A stretch of DNA of 64,000 nt from an uncultured Armatimonadota bacterium (GTDB taxonomy: Bacteria > Armatimonadota > Fimbriimonadia > Fimbriimonadales > Fimbriimonadaceae). Positions within the stretch are counted from its first letter, which is position 1. Each line of letters starts with the position of its first letter. Of the stretch, positions 54,288-62,780 are shown one piece after another. The stretch covers positions 27,725 through 91,724 of the forward strand of contig CAIVDU010000085.1 of assembly GCA_903904815.1 (NCBI GenBank), written 5' to 3'. The notes under the pieces are model-generated. The model made no database searches. It had not been told where the DNA came from and was given only the letters and a program-made list of their open reading frames with translations. The position numbers and the translations under genes are program-made.

Positions 54288-54641
54288 ATGGTAAAGATCC
54301 GACTGAGGAGAATTGGCACGAAGGGCCGACCGTTCTACCGCGTGGTAGTGGCCGAAGGCAAAGCGGGCCGCAACGGTAGCTTTGTTGAGACGATCGGTAT
54401 CTACGATCCGATTTCGACCCCGAAGCGAATCGAAATCAAAGAAGATCGTGCTCTGTACTGGCTCCTTCAGGGTGGCCAGCCGACAGAGACGACCGCATAC
54501 CTTTTGAACAAGGTCGGCGTCATTGAGCAGTTCCTTGCTGAGCGACCTGCACAGCGAAAGAATTACTCCTTCCTTGACAAGCGAACGGCGGCTCTGTCCG
54601 TTGCGTCGTCTGTCGAAGCACCTGCTACCGAGAACGCCTAA
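54288..54641 (+). CDS. rpsP: 30S ribosomal protein S16
   Basis: 117 residues. The N-terminus VKIRLRRIGTKGRPFYRVVV, then GRNGSFVETIGIYDPI and ALYWLLQGGQPTETTAYLLNKVG (in pieces) are the S16 core. The stop overlaps the khpA start by one base (TAATG). Confidence 0.97.
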   Translation: MVKIRLRRIGTKGRPFYRVVVAEGKAGRNGSFVETIGIYDPISTPKRIEIKEDRALYWLLQGGQPTETTAYLLNKVGVIEQFLAERPAQRKNYSFLDKRTAALSVASSVEAPATENA

Positions 54642-54880
54642 TGAGCTATCGCCCGTTCGTCGAATCGCTTGTCAGTTCGGTTGTGGATTCCCCCGACCAG
54701 TTGTCCATCGAAGAAGAAGAGGAGATGGGCCAGCGCACCTTCCACGTGAGGGTGTCGCCTGAAGACGTTGGTAAGGTTATCGGAAAGAGCGGACGTGTCG
54801 TTTCGGCGATCCGCTGCGTAGTAAGCGCAGTGGCATCCAAGTCTCGCGAAAAGGCATACGTCAAAGTCGTCACAGATTGA
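54641..54880 (+). CDS. khpA: KH domain RNA-binding protein KhpA
   Basis: 79 residues with one KH domain carrying the GxxG loop in GKVIGKSGRVVSAIR. The beginning SYRPFVESLVSSVVDSPDQ and VRVSPEDVGK are typical of KhpA, which with KhpB binds RNA in many bacteria. It sits between rpsP and rimM, its usual place. Confidence 0.93.
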   Translation: MSYRPFVESLVSSVVDSPDQLSIEEEEEMGQRTFHVRVSPEDVGKVIGKSGRVVSAIRCVVSAVASKSREKAYVKVVTD

Positions 54881-54900
54881 CGCTTTGAAGGTCTTTTAGC

Positions 54901-55401
54901 TTGAACAGTAAACCCACGGTCCAAGTAGGTCAAATTGTCGGAGCCTTCGGGATCCGTGGACAAGTCAAAGTCGAGCCGCTCACCCAATTCCTTGAGCGGC
55001 TCGAGAAAGGCAAGAAACTCAAACTCGGTGAGCAGTGGCTCACGGTAGAGTCTTTCTCCATCCATAAGGGACGCCCCCTGATCAAACTGAGCGGCATCCA
55101 AACGATGTCCCAGGCCGAACAGCTTCAATGGCAGTACCTTGAGGCGCCCGACGAAAAGCCAACCCTAGAGGAAGACGAATTCGTCACCGAGGACCTCATC
55201 GGACTCTCGGTAATCACCGTTGAGGGTGAGAAACTCGGTGTGGTCGAGGAGATTTTTGCCAACCCCGCTCACGATGTTCTCCAAGTGGGTGAAATCCTCA
55301 TTCCTGTAGTGAAAGAGTTCGTGAAGGACATCGACCTCGACGCAGAGACGATCACCGTTCAATTAATTCCAGGAATGCGTCCGGGCGAAGAAGAAGGGTA
55401 A
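54901..55401 (+). CDS. rimM: Ribosome maturation factor RimM
   Basis: 166 residues. The N-terminal RimM domain has VGQIVGAFGIRGQVKVEPLT, followed by a C-terminal PRC barrel (LIGLSVITVEGEKLGVVEEIF, DVLQV, IPVVKEFVKDID). It helps 30S assembly around S19. TTG start 20 bp after khpA with GAAGG upstream. Confidence 0.94.
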   Translation: MNSKPTVQVGQIVGAFGIRGQVKVEPLTQFLERLEKGKKLKLGEQWLTVESFSIHKGRPLIKLSGIQTMSQAEQLQWQYLEAPDEKPTLEEDEFVTEDLIGLSVITVEGEKLGVVEEIFANPAHDVLQVGEILIPVVKEFVKDIDLDAETITVQLIPGMRPGEEEG

Positions 55402-55415
55402 CACCACATAACCGA

Positions 55416-55907
55416 TCAGCGCCCAGGTTGGCCAGAGTCACGGCGCTCAGCCTTCTCCTCTAGCTGCTCTTCCTTCTCGGCTGCCTGCTCGTCCCGTATC
55501 AACTGTTCGCGACGAAGCTTCATTTTCGCGTTCATTCTGGGACTCTTAACGGCGCCTTGAGTCGGGGCAAGCATCGGGAACCCGACAAAGATGCCGAACG
55601 CGGACGCGAGCGCCGTCGTCACACGAATTCGCATTCGCACTGCACGGCCGCAGTCTTTGGTCATGATGTTGCCGTCTGGTCGCAAGTAGTATCGAACGCA
55701 GAGATGTCTCTCTTCACGCATGACGAGCGCTTTGGCCTCAAATCGGGTCATCTCTGAGAGGTTATAGACCTTACGATTACAGTGGGAGCAGTGCCGAACT
55801 TGGTCGCTTCCCCTCATCCGATCCCAAGAGGCTGGGCAGTTGAATGCGAGGGGGACCGCAGGTAATCCGGTCACCGGTTCGCGAACCTTCTTCCTAAATA
55901 GTTTCAT
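55416..55907 (-). CDS. Cysteine-rich conserved protein with a membrane segment
   Basis: 163 residues. Two Cys-rich motifs (FNCPASWDRMRG, VRHCSHCNRKVYNLSEMTRFEA, then LCVRYYLRPDGNIMTKDCG) occur in proteins of Acidobacteria, Planctomycetes and cyanobacteria of unknown role; the first looks like a zinc- or cluster-binding site. One hydrophobic segment (VTTALASAFGIFVGFPML) and a charged coil tail follow. It converges with rimM 14 bp away. Function unknown. Confidence 0.68.
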   Translation of the reverse strand: MKLFRKKVREPVTGLPAVPLAFNCPASWDRMRGSDQVRHCSHCNRKVYNLSEMTRFEAKALVMREERHLCVRYYLRPDGNIMTKDCGRAVRMRIRVTTALASAFGIFVGFPMLAPTQGAVKSPRMNAKMKLRREQLIRDEQAAEKEEQLEEKAERRDSGQPGR

Positions 55908-56122
55908 GGATCCCCTGTGAGTGCCGAGAACCCCCCATGGCGTTCATATCAATGTAAACCTTTTTCTTGCAAAACGATCGAAGGTTTCAAAAGCTGTTGC
56001 CGGTAAGACTGACTGGTTCTTCCAGAATTGCCGCCCCAAACCACCCGAGTTTGCCCGAAGCTCCCGCATAATGTTTGACATATAGTCTATTTAAGCACGT
56101 GACTATATTTACTTGAGCGACT

Positions 56123-56929
56123 ATGAGATATAAAGCATTTACGCTGATCGAATTGTTGGTGGTCATCGCCATCATTGCAATCCTTGCCGCGATTCTTTTC
56201 CCGGTCTTTGCCCAGGCAAAGGAAGCCGCGAAGAAGACTTCCTGTCTCAGCAATGAGAAGCAGATCGGCGTAGCCGCTGCCCTCTATGAGAACGACTACG
56301 ACGACACCATTCCCCTTTCCGGCTACCAGAACACGGTCCTGAATAGCCCAACAACTTGGATGTACCTGCTAGACCCTTACGTGAAGTCGGCCTACCCCAA
56401 CGCCGCGTCGCTCGATACTGGGAAGGGCTATGGGATCTTTCAGTGCCCCGACTACACACCTCCTCCCGGATCGAACTCACCGTCGCACAGTTATGCCCTG
56501 AACTTTAACTACTCGCCGACCTACATCACCGAACTGAACTCAGTGCCTGGCTGGCAAAACACACCGGTTCACGCGGCAACTTCACTTCAAGCTCCCTCCC
56601 AGGTGGTATTCATCACGGAGTCGTTTGGCAGCCGCATCTTCACCAATGGAAACGACGTTGACGATTACACGGGTACGCCAGCCGTTCAGCTTCAGTCACA
56701 GGCCGTCTACCTATACGGTCGGATTCGACATGGCGGGGGAGAAAATTATGGCTTTAACGATTCTCACTCGAAGTACCTGAAGGCGCCAAATCCTTCGTTC
56801 ACCCCAACCTTCACGGGCGGAGCGACTTCAACGAACTGGTACAAGGTGAAGCCCATCACCAGCAATGGCCCAATCGTCTATAAGAAGAGCCAGAACCCAA
56901 GCGCAACCGGGTGGTTCCTTGAAGACTAA
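56123..56929 (+). CDS. Prepilin-like protein, DUF1559 type
   Basis: 268 residues with a short basic leader, processing site FTLIE and hydrophobic helix as in the other prepilin-like gene of this window, then [24 protein letters not shown]. The C-terminal part has the family [19 protein letters not shown] ending, read as [14 protein letters not shown]. The upstream region carries a perfect TTGACA (56075-56080) and TATATT (56104-56109), though their spacing of 23 bp is too wide for an ordinary promoter. It overlaps the next gene by 11 bp. Confidence 0.9.
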   Translation: MRYKAFTLIELLVVIAIIAILAAILFPVFAQAKEAAKKTSCLSNEKQIGVAAALYENDYDDTIPLSGYQNTVLNSPTTWMYLLDPYVKSAYPNAASLDTGKGYGIFQCPDYTPPPGSNSPSHSYALNFNYSPTYITELNSVPGWQNTPVHAATSLQAPSQVVFITESFGSRIFTNGNDVDDYTGTPAVQLQSQAVYLYGRIRHGGGENYGFNDSHSKYLKAPNPSFTPTFTGGATSTNWYKVKPITSNGPIVYKKSQNPSATGWFLED

Positions 56930-58085
56930 TTTCGCCTTGGTCGTCTTTTTTGCCCTACCGCTGACCGGAGTAGCCTCCACTACTCCGGACCCGGCGGTAT
57001 TGGCGAAGGCAACCTCTTTGCTCAACCATGCCGACGAGGTGTTAGGCTCCAGCTCAAGTCTGGTGGCGAAGTACACCCAGACCGACGCTTACTCGACGCC
57101 TTATCGTGACCTGAGGCAAGAAGGAACCGTCTCTTTTGTGCGCCCCGGAGAGCTTCGACTCGAAATCGTCAGGGCTCGAAGAGTGCTGCCTACCGACCCT
57201 TGGAAGGACACCGGAAACAACACCCTCGCGGTCTCCGGGCCGAACGGACAGTTCTCAGTATTTTTTCATCCCCATAGCACCCAGGTCCACCGAGTCGAGC
57301 CAGCCTCAAACCCTGCTATTCCCGAGGTTCCGGCACTCAACGGCTTCTTTGCTGGCACAAACACGCCAGCATCGATCCTGAGACGGGTAAGCGCAGACGG
57401 CAAACTGGACGACATCCAAGTCGACGGTAATGATGTCCGCTTCTCCCAAGGAACGATCGAACGATCCGTTGAGGTCGGTTCCGACGGACTCATTCACCAA
57501 TACGTCGTACGAGACCAGAAAACGGGAGAGACCCACACTTGGAAGCTCGACCGCGTGACGGTGAACACAGCCGTACCTGCAAAGGAGTTCCGATACACTC
57601 CACCAGCGGACGCTTTGCCCTACGGAAAGGGCGCCAGCGGCGATCCCCTCGAAATAGGCGAAACCGCTCCGGACTTCACCGTTCCAGACTACGCGGGAAA
57701 GCCGGTCCAACTGCACGATCTCCGTGGAAAAGTAGTCGTGCTCAAGTTCTGGGCGACCTGGTGTTGGCCGTGCAATCAATCCCTTCCCGAAACCGAGGCT
57801 CTCGCCGCCACCTATCGAGACCAAGGAGTGGAAACCATCGCGGTGGCAATAAAGGACAGCAAAACCGGCTTCGACGCCTGGGTGAAGAAGCACCCAAGCT
57901 ATCGTGACGTCCGATTCGCTTTCGAAGATCCAAACCACCCGACCGTCTCGGTGGCCTTTCAAGTACGAACCCAGCCAACCGTGTTCGTCATCGACCGCGC
58001 CGGAAAGATTGTCGCGGAAATCGAGGGATTTACCGGTCCAAACCCGGCTCTCGAGAATGCAATCAAGACGGCTCTGGCTCACTAG
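56919..58085 (+). CDS. Exported TlpA-like thioredoxin with a LolA/DUF2092-like front domain
   Basis: 388 residues from the TTG ([17 protein letters not shown] is then a signal peptide). The front part (about 25-230) resembles DUF2092/LolA-type outer-membrane lipoprotein carriers ([36 protein letters not shown]). The C-terminal thioredoxin domain has [19 protein letters not shown] with the redox pair Cys-Trp-Pro-Cys and the cis-proline region [15 protein letters not shown]. Probably acts in the periplasm. Follows a prepilin gene with an 11-bp overlap. Confidence 0.84.
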   Translation: MKTNFALVVFFALPLTGVASTTPDPAVLAKATSLLNHADEVLGSSSSLVAKYTQTDAYSTPYRDLRQEGTVSFVRPGELRLEIVRARRVLPTDPWKDTGNNTLAVSGPNGQFSVFFHPHSTQVHRVEPASNPAIPEVPALNGFFAGTNTPASILRRVSADGKLDDIQVDGNDVRFSQGTIERSVEVGSDGLIHQYVVRDQKTGETHTWKLDRVTVNTAVPAKEFRYTPPADALPYGKGASGDPLEIGETAPDFTVPDYAGKPVQLHDLRGKVVVLKFWATWCWPCNQSLPETEALAATYRDQGVETIAVAIKDSKTGFDAWVKKHPSYRDVRFAFEDPNHPTVSVAFQVRTQPTVFVIDRAGKIVAEIEGFTGPNPALENAIKTALAH

Positions 58086-58103
58086 GTGAGCAGTTCGCTC
58101 ACC
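58085..58103 (+). terminator. Hairpin at the stop of the TlpA-like gene
   Basis: GGTGAGC pairs with GCTCACC around a 5-nt loop, beginning at the stop codon. A second stem (GGTCCGC/GCGGGCC) follows within 40 bp. No T-run is seen. Confidence 0.45.
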
Positions 58104-58166
58104 AACGGATAAACATTTGGGGTCCGCGAGCAACTCCCGCGGGCCCTAAAGCGTCCTAATGGACAC

Positions 58167-59153
58167 ATGTTCGCGTCAGTATTGGCCCTCTTGGCGATCC
58201 GCCCAACTCCCTTGCATGTCCTCGGGAACCAGCTGGTCGAAGACGGGCGCCCAGTCACGCTGTTCGGCGTAAATGTTCCGAGCTTTGAGTGGTCGAACGA
58301 GGGAGAGTTTGTCTTCCGCTCCAGCCGAATCGCCTTCGAGGATTGGAAGGCAAACTGCATTCGGCTGCCCCTGAGCCAGGACCGCTGGTTCGGGAAAGCA
58401 GACAAGCAGAAGGACAAAGGAGAAGGCTACCAGCAAGCGGTGAACGAGATCGTAAACCTCGCGATCAACCGGAATCGGTACATCATCCTCGACCTCCACT
58501 GGTCTGACGCAAATGACTGGGGAAAAAACCTCGGGCAACACGATATGCCCGACGAACATTCAGTTCAGTTCTGGAAGGAAGTCGCTTCCCGGTACAAGCG
58601 AGACAGTCACGTCTTGTTCGGCCTCTACAACGAACCTCATGATGTCTCCTGGAGCGTCTGGAAGGACGGAGGCGACGTCCAAGAAAAGGATCTTCATTAC
58701 CGGACCCCTGGAATACAAGCACTTCTCGATGCCATTCGAAAAGCCGGGGCTAACAACGTTTGCATCGCTGGTGGGCTTGACTGGGCTTACGATTTGACCG
58801 GGGTCCTCAACGGTGGAGGGCTGTCGGATCCCAAGGGCAACGGCGTCGTTTACGACGCTCACATCTACCCTTGGAAAAGAGACTGGGAAGGAAAAGTCGG
58901 CGTCGCCTCCAGCGCCTATCCCGTCCTCATTGGCGAGGCAGGCTGCTTGCCAAAGGACATCCCAGGCCCTGGCGAGTTCGTGCCGAAGCTCTTCGATTTC
59001 ATCAGATCGCACAAGTTAAACTGGACGGCGTGGTGCCTCCACCCGACGGCAACCCCAAATCTGATCAGTGACTGGGTCTACACCCCGACCCCATTCTGGG
59101 GAGTCCCCGTAAAGCAAGAGTTAGCCAAAGCCGCCGATCAAGACGGCAAATAG
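58167..59153 (+). CDS. GH5 family glycoside hydrolase (cellulase-like)
   Basis: 328 residues of the GH5 TIM barrel. The acid/base is Glu156 in LYNEPHD and the nucleophile Glu257 in LIGEAGC. Other conserved parts are IRLPLSQDRW near 65-74, IILDLHWSD, AGGLDW and YDAHIYPW. A short hydrophobic N-terminus (FASVLALLAI) may be a signal peptide. Endoglucanase or mannanase activity is possible; the subfamily cannot be told by eye. Starts the set GH5, kinase remnant, nucleotidyltransferase, MFS transporter. Confidence 0.9.
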   Translation: MFASVLALLAIRPTPLHVLGNQLVEDGRPVTLFGVNVPSFEWSNEGEFVFRSSRIAFEDWKANCIRLPLSQDRWFGKADKQKDKGEGYQQAVNEIVNLAINRNRYIILDLHWSDANDWGKNLGQHDMPDEHSVQFWKEVASRYKRDSHVLFGLYNEPHDVSWSVWKDGGDVQEKDLHYRTPGIQALLDAIRKAGANNVCIAGGLDWAYDLTGVLNGGGLSDPKGNGVVYDAHIYPWKRDWEGKVGVASSAYPVLIGEAGCLPKDIPGPGEFVPKLFDFIRSHKLNWTAWCLHPTATPNLISDWVYTPTPFWGVPVKQELAKAADQDGK

Positions 59154-59163
59154 CGGTCTCGAT

Positions 59164-59496
59164 ATGTCGAAAGTCGTTTTCATCCTCAACCCAAGGGCGG
59201 GACGTGGCAAAGCGAAGCAGAGGTTTGAAAGCGTCTTGGACGCTTTTCCCGGAGCATCGGTCCTCGAAACGACGTGCCCCAAGGAGGCCACGGAGTTTTC
59301 CCGCTCCGCCGCCCAGAGCGGCACGACCGTTGTGGCAGCCTGTGGAGGGGATGGCACAGTCAGCGAGGTTGCTCAGGGCCTCGTCGGCACTCAATCGAAA
59401 TTGGCCCTGGCCGACGGTGAAACCATCGGATACTCTCCGATCGTCTTCAAGGTCGTCCCGGGGGCCCTTAACGTCATGCTAAGGTCCCAGGTCTGA
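59164..59496 (+). pseudogene. Diacylglycerol kinase-like remnant with internal deletion
   Basis: 110 residues. The start is a normal DAGK/YegS N-domain (VVFILNPRAGRGKAKQRF; AACGGDGTVSEVAQGLVGT, GGDGT at 61-65). After residue 80 it passes directly to ADGETIGYSPIVFKVVPGAL, which resembles the C-terminal end of such kinases (DGE-x-P-x3-V-PGAL). About 190 residues of the middle seem to be lost with the frame kept. Lipid kinase activity is therefore unlikely. Ten bp after the GH5 gene. Confidence 0.72.
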
Positions 59497-59546
59497 GATA
59501 ATCAGGCCATCCAGGAACACCCGGGTTGTGGGATACTCCTTCGCAC

Positions 59547-60314
59547 GTGACGCAATACGACGCCATTCTTCCGGCCGGGGGCCGAATCGATCCAGAGTTC
59601 GCCGCCAAGGTGGGAACCGAAAGCAAGGCTCTCATCCAGTTCGGAGATCAAACCATCCTTTCCAGGACCCTTCAGTGCTTGAAAGATACCGGTCGATTCG
59701 ACCGAATGGTGCTCATCGGACCCGATGAGTTGACGTCCAGTTCATCTGCGGCATTGGCCACCCACCGGGTCAAAGAAGGCGCTTCGGGGCCTGAAAACAT
59801 CATGGCTGGGCTAACCGCTCTCCAAAACGCGGGCCCATCGAAGAACAAAGTTGTCGTAGTTACGACCGACTTACCCTTCCTGTCCCCCGAAATCATGAGC
59901 GACTTTCTGGATAGGGCGCCCCAGGATCTCGAAATCGTGATCCCAATTTGCACCCAATCCGCCTATCAGAACCGCTTCCCGAACTCCACCTCCACCTTTA
60001 TGCCTTTAAAGGACGAAGCTTGGACCGCTGGCGGCATGTACTTGATGGAGCCAGAAGCGCTAAGAAAGGCAATGCCCATGATCAACCGCCTGTTTGCCAA
60101 CCGAAAGAGCAAAATCGGGATGGCCAGGCTCCTCGGCCCCGCACTCTTATACAAGTTTCTAACCAAGACACTGACGATCGACGATGTCCAAAGAAAGGCC
60201 CTCTCCCTCTTAGGGATCCGTGGAACCGCCATGCGCGAAGCCCCACCGGAGCTGGCCTACGACATCGACTACTTTGACGACTACGAATACGCAATCACTC
60301 ACTTGAAGGCTTAA
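59547..60314 (+). CDS. MobA-like nucleotidyltransferase family protein
   Basis: 255 residues from the GTG (a TTG 21 bp upstream is also in frame). NTP-transferase fold: DAILPAGGRIDPEF, then KALIQFGDQTILSRTL with the nucleotide-binding Lys, VVVVTTDLPFLSPE with the metal Asp and IVIPICT. The usual GxGxRMG loop is not conserved, so the exact substrate is uncertain. The C-terminal half is helical. Lies 3 bp before the MFS gene, in one unit. Confidence 0.8.
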   Translation: MTQYDAILPAGGRIDPEFAAKVGTESKALIQFGDQTILSRTLQCLKDTGRFDRMVLIGPDELTSSSSAALATHRVKEGASGPENIMAGLTALQNAGPSKNKVVVVTTDLPFLSPEIMSDFLDRAPQDLEIVIPICTQSAYQNRFPNSTSTFMPLKDEAWTAGGMYLMEPEALRKAMPMINRLFANRKSKIGMARLLGPALLYKFLTKTLTIDDVQRKALSLLGIRGTAMREAPPELAYDIDYFDDYEYAITHLKA

Positions 60315-60317
60315 TTC

Positions 60318-61727
60318 ATGCCAGAGATCATCGATCCAATCCAAGAAGACGACCTGTCGATCCCCGCAGTAAAGTCGCCCTATGAGGGCACGATTCTTTC
60401 GGTGGGTCAGCACCTGAAGATCAGCGCCTACTGGTTCGCTACCAACTTCCTTTGGGGGGCGCTCCTCGCGATCATGCTGCCCGCCGAGATCAAGCGGTTG
60501 GCGCCCTACTATAAGGCGCCCGCTCTGTCCATGCTGACTGGCCTCTCAGCCATCGTTGCCCTCGTCGTGCCACTCGTTGCCGGAGCTTTGAGCGATCGGT
60601 GCGCATCTCCGATCGGACGCCGACGCCCGTACATGATCTTCGGGGTCATCCTGAACGTCATCGGGCTGCTGGGCATGGCAATTGCGATCCATGTCGCCCA
60701 CCCCATCGCTGGTTCCATTCACGAGAAAAAATCGGGCCTGGAAGTCATCGGGATCCTTTGCTCTAACCCCAGCTTCCTGCTCCTTCTCGCTGCCTTCATG
60801 ATCGTCCAGTTTGGGAACAACGTGGCCTCTGCCGCGTACAGCGGCATTATCCCCGATCTCGTCCCGTCCGATCAGCGAGGTCGCGCAAGCGGTTACATGG
60901 CGATGCTTTCCCAGGTGGGAACACTTCTGGGCGTTCTAGGGGTGGCAATGGCCCTCCACGACCAGCCGGAAACCTTGAAGTACGCGCTGGTGGCCATCGT
61001 CCTAGCCGCCGTCGCTCTGATCACGATTCTTGGAATCAAGGAGACACCTTTGGCCGTAAAGCCGCCAAAGATTGAGTGGTCCCACTACATTCAAAGTTTA
61101 TGGATCGACCCTCGCCAATATCCCGACTTTGCCTGGGTATGGATCACACGAGCACTGGTCATGATCGGTTTTTACGCGATCCAACCATTCGTAAACTACT
61201 ATCTCGATGACGTGGTCCACGTCAAAGATGTCGAAGCGAACGCAGGCAAGCTCATCGGGTTGCTGCTTCTCGCGTCGTCCTTCAGCGGTTTGGCTGGGGG
61301 ATACATCTCGGACAGGATCGGCCGAAAGAAGGTGGTGTATATCGCCAACGTCTTGATCGCCATAACCTCGCTCGGGTTCATCTGGTGCCGGAACTTGGAG
61401 CAGGCCCTCATCGCCGGGTTCATATTCGGTCTCGGGTTTGGCGCGTACGTAAGCGTTGACTGGGCCCTGGGAACCGATGTCTTGCCTAGCAAGAAGGATG
61501 CGGCCAAAGAGATGGCGGTTTGGCACATTTCGATGACCCTTCCTCAGTCCTTAGCCGCGCCTCTCGCCGCAATGCTGCTCGGCATGGGTGGCATGACCGA
61601 AGAGGTTCGGAATGGCGACCTCGTGACCCATTACGGGATCCAGGGCTACACCTATGTGTTTATCATGTGCGCTTTCTGTTTCGGGCTCGGCGCGTTCCTG
61701 CTAAAGAACGTCCGTAGTGTGAAGTAG
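60318..61727 (+). CDS. MFS transporter, sugar-type (SLC45-like)
   Basis: 469 residues with 12 predicted membrane helices. The loop SDRCASPIGRRRPYMIFG is the signature between helices 2 and 3 of the SLC45/GPH-like sugar transporters, and SDRIGRKKVVY marks the second half. With GH5 in the same unit it could import oligosaccharides, by inference. The substrate is not known. Confidence 0.88.
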   Translation: MPEIIDPIQEDDLSIPAVKSPYEGTILSVGQHLKISAYWFATNFLWGALLAIMLPAEIKRLAPYYKAPALSMLTGLSAIVALVVPLVAGALSDRCASPIGRRRPYMIFGVILNVIGLLGMAIAIHVAHPIAGSIHEKKSGLEVIGILCSNPSFLLLLAAFMIVQFGNNVASAAYSGIIPDLVPSDQRGRASGYMAMLSQVGTLLGVLGVAMALHDQPETLKYALVAIVLAAVALITILGIKETPLAVKPPKIEWSHYIQSLWIDPRQYPDFAWVWITRALVMIGFYAIQPFVNYYLDDVVHVKDVEANAGKLIGLLLLASSFSGLAGGYISDRIGRKKVVYIANVLIAITSLGFIWCRNLEQALIAGFIFGLGFGAYVSVDWALGTDVLPSKKDAAKEMAVWHISMTLPQSLAAPLAAMLLGMGGMTEEVRNGDLVTHYGIQGYTYVFIMCAFCFGLGAFLLKNVRSVK

Positions 61728-61852
61728 CCACCGGGGCTTCGGGCCCGCTTAAACGTACGCTCATAGGCAAAAGTTCTGTATTTTTGCGGAAAATTTTCAC
61801 GATTCTGAAAATCGGATGAAGCCTTAAAAATTCCGTCCTACGATGTTCTCTA

Positions 61853-62779
61853 ATGTCGATCACCAGAAGAGAACTTCTCGCCGGGGCCACTGCGCTCGGA
61901 TTAGGGGCTACTCCCCTGGCTTCGGCATCTACGCGCCATGCCGGACCGAAGCCCAAGAAGCTCCGACTCGTGCACCTTACCGACCTCCACATTCAGCCAG
62001 AAATGGGAGCAACCGACGGCGTAAATCTGGCCATTCAGAGAATACTAGCCTTGTCTCCAAGGCCTGACTTCATCATTTGTGGTGGCGACCACGTGATGGA
62101 CGCACTTTGCGTCGACTCGGCCCGCGCCGAACTCCAATTCGATCTCTTCAACGAGGCCATGAAGCCTTTGGACATGCCCGTCGTGTCAGTCGTCGGGAAC
62201 CACGACGTCTTCGGTTGGGGCAACAAATGTTGCTTGGCAGGCGATCCGCTTTACGGAAAGGCGATGTTCGAAGAGAAGGTTCTGCGAACGTCAAGCTACC
62301 GATCCTTCGACCGCGGTGGCTATCACTTCGTGCTTCTTGACTCGATTCAGGCAGGCAAAAAGCGCTCCTGGCGATCCGTGATCGACGATGACCAGCTCAA
62401 CTGGCTCGCCAATGATCTAGCGTCGGTTGGCAATCGCCCGACGATCGTGACCACGCACGTGCCGATCCTCACCGCCTACACCCAGTACACCTCGGGCACC
62501 ATGGCCAGACCGAATGATTGGATCATCACCGCTAACGGACGCGAAGTCCAGCAGCTTCTCTCCAAACACAACGTAAAGGCCGTCCTGCAAGGCCATACGC
62601 ACGTCCTCGAGTCCGTTCACTACATGCACACCCGATACATCACCAGCGGCTCGGTCTGCGGCAACTGGTGGCGTGGCCCCCACCTAGGAGTCCACCAAGA
62701 GGGCTTCCTCGTCTGCGACTTAGACGGAGAAGACTTCAAACCCCAATACATCCCTTACGGTTGGAAAGCGAGAGTTTAA
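61853..62779 (+). CDS. Tat-exported metallophosphoesterase
   Basis: 308 residues. The N-terminus ITRRELLAGATALGLG is a Tat signal (twin arginine). Calcineurin-type metal motifs are DLH (VHLTDLHIQ), GGDH, GNHD (VVGNHDVFG) and GHTH (LQGHTHVLES), with HVP as the intermediate site. Folded export with a metal is consistent with Tat. Substrate may be a phosphodiester or UDP-type; unknown. TACGAT lies 8 nt before the ATG. Confidence 0.92.
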   Translation: MSITRRELLAGATALGLGATPLASASTRHAGPKPKKLRLVHLTDLHIQPEMGATDGVNLAIQRILALSPRPDFIICGGDHVMDALCVDSARAELQFDLFNEAMKPLDMPVVSVVGNHDVFGWGNKCCLAGDPLYGKAMFEEKVLRTSSYRSFDRGGYHFVLLDSIQAGKKRSWRSVIDDDQLNWLANDLASVGNRPTIVTTHVPILTAYTQYTSGTMARPNDWIITANGREVQQLLSKHNVKAVLQGHTHVLESVHYMHTRYITSGSVCGNWWRGPHLGVHQEGFLVCDLDGEDFKPQYIPYGWKARV

Positions 62780-62780
62780 C

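Noticed and set aside
56075..56109. Standard sigma-70 promoter for the second prepilin gene
   Set aside because: TTGACA and TATATT are both present but 23 bp apart, too far for a normal promoter.
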